A DNA stretch of 64,000 nt from Odontesthes bonariensis (lineage: Eukaryota; Chordata; Actinopteri; Atheriniformes; Atherinopsidae), in the NCBI RefSeq assembly GCF_027942865.1, contig NC_134524.1, positions 3,231,036-3,295,035 on the forward strand. The letters are read 5' to 3'. A model generated the notes under the pieces. The model was not told the origin of the DNA. It made no database searches and saw only the letters and a list, made by a program, of their open reading frames with translations. A program made the translations under genes and the position numbers. Every line of letters starts with the position of its first letter. Position 1 is the stretch's first letter. Below, piece after piece: positions 49,901 to 63,300 of the stretch.

Positions 49901-52900
49901 AGAAGGAAACGTCACAGAGCGGGAGAAGGAAACGTCACAGAGAGGGAGAAGGAAACGTCACAGAGTGGGAGAAGGAAACGTTACAGAGAGGGAGAAGGAA
50001 ACGTTACAGAGAGGGAGAAGGAAACGTCACAGAGAGGGAGAAGGAAACGTTACAGAGAGGGAGAAGGAAACGTTACAGAGAGGGAGAAGGAAACGTCACA
50101 GAGAGGGAGAAGGAAACGTCACAGAGAGGGAGAAGGAAACGTCACAGAGAGGGAGAAGGAAACGTCACAGAGCGGGAGAAGGAAACGTCACAGAGAGGGA
50201 GAAGGAAACGTCACAGAGCGGGAGAAGGAAACGTCACAGAGAGGGAGAAGGAAACGTTACAGAGTGGGAGAAGGAAACGTTACAGAGAGGGAGAAGGAAA
50301 CGTTACAGAGAGGGAGAAGGAAACGTCACAGAGAGGGAGAAGGAAACGTTACAGAGAGGGAGAAGGAAACGTCACAGAGCGGGAGAAGGAAACGTTACAG
50401 AGAGGGAGAAGGAAACGTTACAGAGAGGGAGAAGGAAACGTCACAGAGAGGGAGAAGGAAACGTTACAGAGAGGGAGAAGGAAACGTCACAGAGCGGGAG
50501 AAGGAAACGTCACAGAGAGGGAGAAGGAAACGTCACAGAGAGGGAGAAGGAAACGTCACAGAGCGGGAGAAGGAAACGTCACAGAGCGGGAGAAGGAAAC
50601 GTCACAGAGCGGGAGAAGGAAACGTCACAGAGCGGGAGAAGGAAACGTCACAGAGAGGGAGAAGGAAACGTCACAGAGCGGGAGAAGGAAACGTCACAGA
50701 GCGGGAGAAGGAAACGTCACAGAGCGGGAGAAGGAAACGTCACAGAGAGGGAGAAGGAAACGTTTCAGAGAGGGAGAAGGAAACGTCACAGAGCGGGAGA
50801 AGGAAACGTTACAGTGGGAGAAGGAAACGTTACAGAGCGGGAGAAGGAAACGTTACAGTGGGAGAAGGAAACGTCACAGAGAGGGAGAAGGAAACGTCAC
50901 AGAGCGGGAGAAGGAAACGTTACAGAGTGGGAGAAGGAAACGTCACAGAGTGGGAGAAGGAAACGTTACAGAGTGGGAGAAGGAAACGTCACAGAGCGGG
51001 AGAAGGAAACGTTACAGAGCGGGAGAAGGAAACGTCACAGAGCGGGAGAAGGAAACGTCACAGAGCGGGAGAAGGAAACGTCACAGAGCGGGAGAAGGAA
51101 ACGCCACAGAGCGGGAGAAGGAAACGTTACAGAGAGAGAAGGAAACGTTACAGAGCGGGAGAAGGAAACGTCACAGAGGGAGAAGGAAACGTGACAGAGC
51201 GGGAGAAGGAAACGTCACAGAGAGGGAGAAGGAAACGTGACAGAGCGGGAGAAGGAAACGTCACAGAGCGGGAGAAGGAAACGTCACAGAGTGGGAGAAG
51301 GAAACGTCACAGAGCGGGAGAAGGAAACGTTACAGGGTGGGAGAAGGAAACGTCACAGAGTGAGAGAAGGAAACGTCACAGAGTGGGAGAAGGAAACGTC
51401 ACAGAGCGGGAGAAGGAAACGTTACAGAGTGGGAGAAGGAAACGTCACAGAGCGGGAGAAGGAAACGTTACAGGGTGGGAGAAGGAAACGTCACAGAGTG
51501 AGAGAAGGAAACGTCACAGAGCGGGAGAAGGAAACGTTACAGGGTGGGAGAAGGAAACGTCACAGAGTGAGAGAAGGAAACGTCACAGAGTGGGAGAAGG
51601 AAACGTCACAGAGCGGGAGAAGGAAACGTCACAGAGAGGGAGAAGGAAACGTGACAGAGCGGGAGAAGGAAACGTGACAGAGCGGGAGAAGGAAACGTCA
51701 CAGAGCGGGAGAAGGAAACGTCACAGAGTGGGAGAAGGAAACGTCACAGAGAGGGAGAAGGAAACGTGACAGAGCGGGAGAAGGAAACGTCACAGAGCGG
51801 GAGAAGGAAACGTCACAGAGCGGGAGAAGGAAACGTCACAGAGCGGGAGAAGGAAACGTTACAGAGCGGGAGAAGGAAACGTTACAGAGTGGGAGAAGGA
51901 AACGTTACAGTGGGAGAAGGAAACTTCACAGAGTGGGAGAAGGAAACGTTACAGAGCGGGAGAAGGAAACGTCACAGAGCGGGAGAAGGAAACGTTACAG
52001 AGAGGGAGAAGGAAACGTTACAGAGCGGGAGAAGGAAACGTTACAGAGCGGGAGAAGGAAACGTTACAGAGAGGGAGAAGGAAACGTCACAGAGCGGGAG
52101 AAGGAAACGTTACAGAGCGGGAGAAGGAAACGTTACAGTGGGAGAAGGAAACTTCACAGAGTGGGAGAAGGAAACGTTACAGAGAGGGAGAAGGAAACGT
52201 CACAGAGCGGGAGAAGGAAACGTCACAGAGAGGGAGAAGGAAACGTCACAGAGCGGGAGAAGGAAACGTCACAGAGAGGGAGAAGGAAACGTCACAGAGC
52301 GGGAGAAGGAAACGTCACAGAGAGGGAGAAGGAAACGTCACAGAGCGGGAGAAGGAAACGTCACAGAGAGGGAGAAGGAAACGTCACAGAGCGGGAGAAG
52401 GAAACGTCACAGAGAGGGAGAAGGAAACGTCACAGAGCGGGAGAAGGAAACGTCACAGAGAGGGAGAAGGAAACGTCACAGAGCGGGAGAAGGAAACGTC
52501 ACAGAGAGGGAGAAGGAAACGTTACAGAGTGGGAGAAGGAAACGTTACAGAGAGGGAGAAGGAAACGTTACAGAGAGGGAGAAGGAAACGTCACAGAGAG
52601 GGAGAAGGAAACGTTACAGAGAGGGAGAAGGAAACGTCACAGAGCGGGAGAAGGAAACGTCACAGAGAGGGAGAAGGAAACGTTACAGAGTGGGAGAAGG
52701 AAACGTTACAGAGAGGGAGAAGGAAACGTTACAGAGAGGGAGAAGGAAACGTCACAGAGAGGGAGAAGGAAACGTTACAGAGAGGGAGAAGGAAACGTTA
52801 CAGAGAGGGAGAAGGAAACGTCACAGAGAGGGAGAAGGAAACGTCACAGAGAGGGAGAAGGAAACGTCACAGAGAGGGAGAAGGAAACGTCACAGAGCGG

Positions 52901-55788
52901 GAGAAGGAAACGTCACAGAGAGGGAGAAGGAAACGTCACAGAGCGGGAGAAGGAAACGTCACAGAGAGGGAGAAGGAAACGTTACAGAGTGGGAGAAGGA
53001 AACGTTACAGAGAGGGAGAAGGAAACGTTACAGAGAGGGAGAAGGAAACGTCACAGAGAGGGAGAAGGAAACGTTACAGAGAGGGAGAAGGAAACGTCAC
53101 AGAGCGGGAGAAGGAAACGTTACAGAGAGGGAGAAGGAAACGTTACAGAGAGGGAGAAGGAAACGTCACAGAGAGGGAGAAGGAAACGTTACAGAGAGGG
53201 AGAAGGAAACGTCACAGAGCGGGAGAAGGAAACGTCACAGAGAGGGAGAAGGAAACGTCACAGAGAGGGAGAAGGAAACGTCACAGAGCGGGAGAAGGAA
53301 ACGTCACAGAGCGGGAGAAGGAAACGTCACAGAGCGGGAGAAGGAAACGTCACAGAGCGGGAGAAGGAAACGTCACAGAGAGGGAGAAGGAAACGTCACA
53401 GAGCGGGAGAAGGAAACGTCACAGAGCGGGAGAAGGAAACGTCACAGAGAGGGAGAAGGAAACGTTTCAGAGAGGGAGAAGGAAACGTCACAGAGCGGGA
53501 GAAGGAAACGTTACAGTGGGAGAAGGAAACGTTACAGAGCGGGAGAAGGAAACGTTACAGTGGGAGAAGGAAACGTCACAGAGAGGGAGAAGGAAACGTC
53601 ACAGAGCGGGAGAAGGAAACGTTACAGAGTGGGAGAAGGAAACGTCACAGAGTGGGAGAAGGAAACGTTACAGAGTGGGAGAAGGAAACGTCACAGAGCG
53701 GGAGAAGGAAACGTTACAGAGCGGGAGAAGGAAACGTCACAGAGCGGGAGAAGGAAACGTCACAGAGCGGGAGAAGGAAACGTCACAGAGCGGGAGAAGG
53801 AAACGCCACAGAGCGGGAGAAGGAAACGTTACAGAGAGAGAAGGAAACGTTACAGAGCGGGAGAAGGAAACGTCACAGAGGGAGAAGGAAACGTTACAGA
53901 GCGGGAGAAGGAAACGTTACAGAGCGGGAGAAGGAAACGTCACAGAGCGGGAGAAGGAAACGTTACAGAGTGGGAGAAGGAAACGTCACAGAGTGGGAGA
54001 AGGAAACGCCACAGAGCGGGAGAAGGAAACGTTACAGAGAGAGAAGGAAACGTTACAGAGCGGGAGAAGGAAACGTCACAGAGGGAGAAGGAAACGTTAC
54101 AGAGCGGGAGAAGGAAACGTTACAGAGCGGGAGAAGGAAACGTCACAGAGCGGGAGAAGGAAACGTTACAGAGTGGGAGAAGGAAACGTCACAGAGTGGG
54201 AGAAGGAAACGTCACAGAGCGGGAGAAGGAAACGTTACAGAGCGGGAGAAGGAAACGTCACAGAGGGAGAAGGAAACGTTACAGAGCGGGAGAAGGAAAC
54301 GTTACAGAGCGGGAGAAGGAAACGTCACAGAGCGGGAGAAGGAAACGTTACAGAGTGGGAGAAGGAAACGTCACAGAGTGGGAGAAGGAAACGTCACAGA
54401 GCGGGAGAAGGAAACGTTACAGAGCGGGAGAAGGAAACGTTACAGAGCGGGAGAAGGAAACGTCACAGAGGGAGAAGGAAACGTTACAGAGCGGGAGAAG
54501 GAAACGTTACAGAGCGGGAGAAGGAAACGTCACAGAGCGGGAGAAGGAAACGTTACAGAGTGGGAGAAGGAAACGTCACAGAGTGGGAGAAGGAAACGTC
54601 ACAGAGCGGGAGAAGGAAACGTTACAGGGTGGGAGAAGGAAACGTTACAGAGTGGGAGAAGGAAACGTCACAGAGCGGGAGAAGGAAACGTTACAGGGCG
54701 GGAGAAGGAAACGTCACAGAGCGGGAGAAGGAAACGTTACAGAGTGGGAGAAGGAAACGTCACAGAGTGGGAGAAGGAAACGTCACAGAGCGGGAGAAGG
54801 AAACGTTACAGGGTGGGAGAAGGAAACGTTACAGAGTGGGAGAAGGAAACGTTACAGGGTGGGAGAAGGAAACGTTACAGGGTGGGAGAAGGAAACGTTA
54901 CAGAGTGGGAGAAGGAAACGTCACAGAGAGGGAGAAGGAAACGTTACAGAGTGGGAGAAGGAAACGTTACAGGGTGGGAGAAGGAAACGTTACAGAGTGG
55001 GAGAAGGAAACGTCACAGAGTGGGAGAAGGAAACGTGTTGCAGGTCTGAGATGCAGAAATTATGTTTGTTAACAGATGAACTGAAGCTGATGAGACAGAA
55101 CACGACATGTTGGGTTAATTTAGTCTGTAAGGAAATAAAAGTCAAAGTAAATGTAAGAATTCTCACATTTCTCTGTTTATTTGCAGCTTTTTCTGACCTG
55201 GGCTGGATCTTTGAGGTCCCTGTTTCATCTGCATCTTAAGTTTGGAGACTTTATCCAGACTTTTGACATGAAATGTAAATATTAACATGAACATATCAGT
55301 TGCTCCGGAGGTTTGGCTGCGTTGCGTCACACAAAATGATGCAAAACACTGAAAGTGTTCAACACAACATGAGCTGACAGATTCTTTCATTCATAGAAAT
55401 GTTTGTGTGTGATCAGAGCCACAGGCCGATATGTGGAATAAACCATTATTATATAAGTTTGTAATCCAGAGGTTGTGGGATCAGGAAGCTTTGAATATTT
55501 CTCCTGAACACATTTCCTCAGCGCTGGGTGTCAGCCTGATGTTTGCCCGTCGGCCTCGTTTGTCACGTTTCCAACATTGTTCTGTGTCAGGCCAAATGTT
55601 GACTGAAGGGTTATTTATCTGAAACAGGGAAATCAGCCGAAAGGATTACTCTGGAATCTGTTTGGGTTGGTGGTTAATGGGCTGAAACGTGTGGAACACG
55701 GGCAGCTTTGTGTCGGCTCCCAGGAACATCTGATCTGCAGCCGGTCGGCGTGTCCGTACACGATGAACCTGTCACATGTGTATTAACC

Positions 55789-55833
<45 letters not shown>

Positions 55834-57317
55834 CTCACTGTCAGCAGGGCTGCAAACACGGGGAGTGTGTCGCACCGGACAGATGCAAATGTCACCCAGG
55901 ATACGCCGGCAAAGCCTGTAACCAAGGTAACCTGACACAAAGCCTGTAACCAAGGTAACCTGACACAAAGCCTGTAACCAAGGTAACCTGACACAAAGCC
56001 TGTAACCAAGGTAACCTGACACAAAGCCTGTAACCAAGGTAACCTGACACAAAGTCTGTAACCAAGGTAACCTGACACAAAGTCTGTAACCAAGGGTAAC
56101 CTGACACAAAGCCTGTAACCAAGGTAACCTGACACAAAGCCTGTAACCAAGGGTAACCTGACACAAAGCCTATAACAAAGGTAACCTGACACAAAGCCTG
56201 TAACCAAGGGTAACCTGACACAAAGCCTGTAACCAAGGTAACCTGACACAAAGCCTGTAACCAAGGTAACCTGACACAAGGCCTGTAACCAAGGTAACCT
56301 GACACAAAGTCTGTAACCAAGGTAACCTGACACAAGGCCTGTAACCAAGCTAACCTGACACAAAGTCTGTAACCATGGTAACCTGACACAAGGCCTGTAA
56401 CCAAGCTAACCTGACACAAAGTCTGTAACCATGGTAACCTGACACAAGGCCTGTAACCAAGGTAACCTGACACAAGGCCAGCTCGGCCACAGACCTCTGA
56501 GGGTCGGGGAGTTAGATTTAAAGGGTCCCGATGTAACGGTGGGAGTGAGACCTCCTCACATCTGGGCTGAACTGCTCCAGATGTGCCTTTAATGTGCGGC
56601 CTGTCCTGCAGCAGCTCCCTGCGGTCTCATTCAGATCTGATTTCCCATCATGCCTCAGAGAGAGAAGACACACACACGCACACATTCCTGCCATGCTTGT
56701 TTGACCTGTGAGGGCGTGTTTTACCTGAAGACCCCCAAAGCACACACGCAGACACACGCAAACACACCCACCGCCGTTTCTAAACACAGTTCAGCGCCTC
56801 CGAAGGCGGGCTCCACCCTCCTCCACCCTCCTACACCCACCTACGCACACAAACTTCTGATTAGAGGCTTCATTATGACTCATATCCTGACTTTAAACAG
56901 CATCTGGCTCCGAACACACACACACATGTTTGCAGTACCATCTCTCTGAGGACACTCATTAACAGAATGCATTCCTGAACTTAAACCTGACGTGACCGTC
57001 GGCAGCTCGGAGAGGACAGCCCGGCGTTTCCTCATCATAAAGGTTTAACCTGAGCTCCATCACACATCCACAACCTTAAACTGAGGGTGTTTGTATTAGA
57101 ATACCTTTCTGGAAGGTACAGCCCAACAATAGCAGCCTGTAGGCTGATTAAAGTCCCCATAACAATGGTAATGCACGTACACACACACTTAAAATGCTCC
57201 TGGTGACTGACAGAGCTGAAGGTCAAAGGTTAATCCTATGAGATGGTCTGAAGAGTGAAAACACAGAAACGGAGCTCCCAGGCTAATGTTTGATCCCTGC
57301 CCCCCCCCCCCCTCCTG

Positions 57318-57379
<62 letters not shown>

Positions 57380-60300
57380 CAGACCTGAACGAGTGTGGCC
57401 TGAAGCCTCGGCCCTGTAAGCACCGCTGCATGAACACGCCGGGCAGCTACAAGTGTTACTGCCTGGACGGCTACATGCTGCAGCCGGACGGCAGCTGCAG
57501 GAGTGAGTTCCCCACCCACCGCACAGGTTCTGTTCGTGCTGTTTATACCGTCAGCCATGAGAACACGTTGCTTAAAAAGGTGGATCCCCACCCGCTTCTA
57601 AACAGATTCTGTAAGACGTATAAACGGAAAGCTTCATTATTTACCTAAAGCCCACCTCAGTGCTCCGATCAAAGCTGCGATGCTCGTCAGTTCACCACAG
57701 GCCGCAGATCAGCTGTTTCCTCGCAGCCTATCGGCACTTCCTGGTGCTGTCTGACTTTATACATTTCAAAGAACATCTCAGCCCTATGTTGGCCACTGGA
57801 ATCTGTTTCATGATTCCAGAACAAAACTGCAGGTGAAAACAGGCTTTATGTGAACAGCTGAAGGAGCTGCTGAGGCAGCAGAGCCACCAGACAGAACTGA
57901 AAATAGCCACAAATACAACAGGTGAGTGATTCCCAGGAGACTGAGGACATCCAGGAGCGATGACAGGAAACGGGAACACGACAGAATCTAGTTCGGAGGA
58001 CTAAATACCAGAAATGAAGCTCAAACCAAACACTAATAACTAGGGCTGGGCAACGATTAAAATGTTTAATCTAATTAATCACATGATTTCCCTGATTAAT
58101 CACGATTAATCGCATTTGTACGCAAAATCCAAAAATGAATCCAAAAGTAGCTTTTAGCATTTAGCTTTATTTTAAATGTGCTGCCATATGAATGAAAGTG
58201 CCATAACATTTGTTGTGCAAACACACTTTTAACATCAGCATCTTTCTGTAGTTTTTATGTAGAAGCCTCGCTCCACTGTCTGTTTCCTTGAATGACTTGC
58301 TGCTATCAGTTGTGTGTTTTGCCTTTAAGTGATATTTTAGACTGGAACTACTACGCTGAGAAGACAATTCAACTTGGCTGTAAATGCAGGAGTTTTCTTT
58401 TTTAACATTTATTTTGAAATACGTGCTTTTATGTTGAAACAAGTAAAACAGGAAGTAGCGCCGGTTAGCTCCGTGAGCTTCACACCTGTAGCAGTGATGT
58501 TACAGACAGCAACAGACTTTTACAATAATAAAATAAATAATAAAACCTGCGTTAATGCGCGATAAAGTATTTATCGGCGTTAAATAATTAACAAGTTAAC
58601 GCGATAATAACAAGTTAACTCGCCCAGCCCTACTAAAAACCCAAATGAGAACAGACCTGAGGCAGAGATAAGAAACCAAAACAGAGATAAAAAACCAAAG
58701 CAGATAAAACCACAGATCATGACGGCCTGAGGAGCCTCAGAGAGAAGCCGTCCAATCAGACCGAGTCCCTTCAGGAGTCCGCTGGTGCGAGCAGAACTTT
58801 TAGGGTTATTAATGTATCTGTGATCATCACCTCTGAAAAGTGACTCTATGCTTCTTATGCTTTGCCTCTCCAGATGTCAGAACCTGTTACCATGCCAACT
58901 GTCAGTACGGCTGCGAGGTCATCAAAGGAGAGGTGCGGTGCACCTGTCCGTCTCCGGGGTTACGCCTGGGCCCGGACAGACGCACCTGCGTGGGTCAGTG
59001 TGTGCGTGCGTGAGTTCGCCAGCCGATGAAACGCAGCTTTGCCGTTCGTCCTCCATCTTTCTGTGTGTCTCCCTGCAGACGTGGACGAGTGTGCGCTGGG
59101 CGGAGGGGTTTGTCCTCGCCGCAGGAAGTGCGTCAACACGTTTGGGAGCTTCATCTGTAAATGTCACCTGGGCTTCAGACTCATGTACATCAACGGGCGG
59201 TACACCTGCATTGGTGAGGTTAACGCGATGCTGATGATGTGTGTTCTGGATCAGCTGGCGTGTAGCATCACGGTCCTTTTCTCAATGTCAGATAATTAAT
59301 GTTTTTATCTACGTACGCTAAGTTTAGGACGTAGGAGCTTCTAGATGATTCCAGTCGGAGCTTTAGAAGCTTCTGATTGGTCCATTTACTCCCTGAAGGT
59401 GCCGCTCATCCGTTCAAACTGTGATACTCGTGTATAACGACACGTACAGCCATCGCACCGCTCAGGAAGGAGGCGGAGTCCCAGAGATGAAGGCGCCGCC
59501 CACTAAAACTAAAACTGAACTGAGGCCCAAACTCCAGCAAAACTATTGTGAGAAGCTGCTGGAAGCAAACCCAGAACATTTGGTCCAATTCACCAAATAC
59601 TGAGGAAGGGAAACGTCTCTTTATTCTGACGTTTAACTGATACAGAAACGTTTGGTGCTCCTAACTGACCTAAAACTGGAAAAGTTTACTCAGATTTAAC
59701 GATCGACAGGGAGAAGTTGGTGTAAACACCGGCTTCAATCATTCTGTTTGCTTTGTTGACGAGTAAACGAGTAAAAAACTGACTTTACTGACATCACACA
59801 GTTCCTCCGGTACCGTTGGAGGCTGTTTACACGTATCTGTTTCTGCAGTCTGTCATAAAACACACAGAAGAAGAAGAAGAGGAGGACAGCTGCTGTGGGT
59901 CTATTTCAGTAATTAGACGGCCCACTGAAGGCTCAGTTCTGGCATCTGTTTCAAGTGGTTTCCTCCTCCGACCCTTCGGGAGACTAACAGCAGACCCTGA
60001 GTCTGTTATTCAGTCACCAAAGGAAACTCTGGAGCCTTTCCTCACATAACACGCACATTTTAAATGTTCTCACACTAAATCAGAGTCGTGTCAGACAATA
60101 AATCAGGAGGAAAATGTCCGTAGTTTACTCAAGATTAATCACACACTGAATAAATATTCTAAATTAAAGGAGCAGATAAATATAGTTTCTTCATATAAAT
60201 ACATATTATTAGGGCTGGGAGAGTTAACTCGTTATTATCGCGTTAACGTGTTAATTATCTAACGCTGATCAATATTTTATCGCACATTAACGCAGGTTTT

Positions 60301-63300
60301 ATTATTTATTTTTATTTTGTAAAACTCTGTTGCTCACAGGCTTTTATTTTGTAAAAGTCTGTAGCTCACAGGCTTTTATTTTGTAAAAGTCTGTTGCTGT
60401 CTGCTGTGGAACAGGAAAAGAAAGTAATCGGCGGATCCACCAAACATGGAGAAGGGTACGGAACTTTTACTCGGCCATTTTCATGTTAAAGTTCTTCCAG
60501 ACGGCGGAGTCGACAGAACCAAAGTCATCTGTAAACTCTGCCAAGTTGAATTGTCTTCTCAGCGTAGTAGTTCCAGTCTAAAATATCACTTAAAGGCAAA
60601 ACACACAACTGATAGCAGCAAGTCATTCAAGGAAACAGACAGTGGAGCGAGGCTTCTACATAAAAACTACAGAAAGATGCTGATGTTAAAAGTGTGTTTG
60701 CACAACAAATGTTATGGCACTTTCATTCATATGGCAGCACATTTAAAATAAAACTAAATGCTAAAAGCTATACGCTACTTTTGGATTCATTTTTGGATTT
60801 TGCGTACAAATGCGATTAATCGTGATTAATCAGGGAAATCATGTGATTAATTAGATTAAACATTTTTATCGTTGCCCAGCCCTATTTATTATATTTATTG
60901 TTTCACTAATCCAAAACCAAACGTCCTGACAAAAACTGCCCAGAACATTCTTGATCATTCTCAGACAAAATGAGCCCCAACGATTCACAACAAGAGAGCA
61001 GATTGAGCTGAATGTTCGTACTTTAAGGAAATAATCTCACATGTTGTAACTGAGTCCAAGCTGCTGCAGGTGGAGCAGGTGGAGCAGGTGTAGGGAGGGA
61101 GTGGGCGCCTCTGCTTGGAGGTGATATTTAACACCCTAACAGGTGGAGTAAGGGACATATTTCTAGCTCTTAGCAGCACCGTGACCTGGATGATCAAAAC
61201 CGACGTATTTAAGACTCGACGTTCCCCGGTGAAAACGCAGCTCGCATCCACAGAAACAGCTGATCACTTTGGTCTGAACAAGATAACCGACTGACAGGGT
61301 TTTAAAGACCAACTTTCCATTCAAAGGACGCTTTTATTCATCTATTTTAGCTTCAGACCCACAAGATTGGGCTCCATCTAGACATGATAAATGATAAATA
61401 CTGATAAATACATCGATCAGATGTAACCTAATTACATGTTCGTGTCAGTATTTAGTCACAGCCCACTTTTACAGAGGAAATAAGAACCCATCCCAACCCA
61501 GACCACATTAACACTGGAACTGGTCCCAGTACGGAGCTGCAGGTCCAGACGGTTCAGGAGCCCTTAAAGCGTGTATAGTATAGTATAGTAGTATAGTAGT
61601 GTGTCAGCCTGTTGGTGTTCAGGATCTTTTTTATTGCTCTGGTGCCCGCTGCTCATGCAGAAAACACCAAAACAATGAAAGCAGGCTGTTTTCTCAGACT
61701 TAGAAGCTTTCAGATGGTTCGGTTCGAGTGTCGGTGAACTTCAAGCCGTTTATAAGGACATCCTTCAGGGGCGCCGAACCTGAGCTTTCAGTCCAAAAGG
61801 AGCCGACAGGGAGCCACGCTGTGATCTTAACCTGCTCGTATCTGAAGCTCATCAGTGGCGGTTTGTGTCTCCCCAGATAAGGACACCCGGCCGTTCTGCG
61901 TCCTGAATCCGTCCTCTCCGAAGTGCAGGTGCAAAGATGGCGGCTGCAGAGGTAAAAACACCCCTTCACAAACTTTTAACCATCGGCAGGTTTGTTGTGC
62001 CACGTCTCAGTGAGTCTGAGTTTGTGTTTTTCAACTTTCAGTCGTCCCCAAAGTGATTCTGGAGCCACAGCGACCGAGAACGCCCACCTCCATCAGCACC
62101 GCCGCTACGACTGCTGTTACCGCTCCTACTACAACTGCAGCTCCTCCAACCGCCCCCACAACTACAACCACTGCTCCAACCACAGCTCCTCCAACCACCC
62201 CCACAACTACAACCACTGCTCCTACAACAGCTCCTCCAACCACCCCCACAACTACAACCACTGCTCCTACAACAGCTCCTCCAACCACCCCCACAACTAC
62301 AACCACTGCTCCTACAACAGCTCCTCCAACCACAACAACCATTGCCACCAGCTCTCCATCTCCACCTACAGATCCAGCAACCACCACAACTAAAATTACC
62401 TCTCCAGTACTTACAACCACCACAGCTGCTCCAACCACCAATGCTCCAACCACCAATGTTCCAACCACCAATGCTCCAACCACCAATGCTCCAACCACCA
62501 ATGATCCAACCACCAATGCTCCAACCACCATTGATCCAACCACCAATGTTCCAACCACCAATGTTTCAACCACCAATGATCCAACCACCAATGCTCCAAC
62601 CACCAATGCTCCAACCACAGCTGCTCCAACCACCAATGCTCCAACCACCAATGCTCCAACCACCAATGCTCCAACCACCACGTCTGCTCCAACCAACAGA
62701 GCTGCTCCAACCAGCTCTCCGCCTCCACCTACAGATCCAACAACCACCACAGCTGCTCCAACCACAGCTGCCACTATGAGCACGACTCCATCCACCACTC
62801 TGCCTCCAACTACAGAAACAGAAACTCCAACAACACCACCGACTACGACCGCTGCTACTACGATGTTTACTGTTGCCCTGACAACCACAATGCTGCCCAC
62901 CACCTCCATGGTAACGACCACAGTGAGCAACAGGATCAACAAGGATGTGACACACAAACAGAGAGGAGACGTGCACAGTGAGCGCACACACACACACACA
63001 CACAAACACACACAGCAGCTGTAAAATTTTATTTATTGATTAGCTGATCAGGTGACTGATTAATTAACATCAGTCATATTATAATGAAAATATCTGATTA
63101 TGTAAAGAACCATTAAAGAGAGAAACTGCAGCGGAGGAGGTTGGTTTGTGCTGCTCATTCTTCTTCTCTGGTGGGAATCTTTGCAGCTGTTTTAGTCCTC
63201 TTGGTTGTACATTCAATGTTTTTGATGCTCAGACAAAATAAGTTGGAAAAACTGAGTTATTGTGTCATATTCTGTGTGTGTGTGTGTGTGTGTGTGTGCG

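Noticed and set aside
45391-55239. Several frames up to 1157 codons with ([22 protein letters not shown])-type repeats
   Set aside because: They are translations of the 23-bp array in npnt intron 2. They have no non-repeat domain and no splice context.
62031-63011. 326-codon minus-strand Val/Gly-rich frame
   Set aside because: It is the antisense of the npnt Thr/Pro exon; repeats keep it open.
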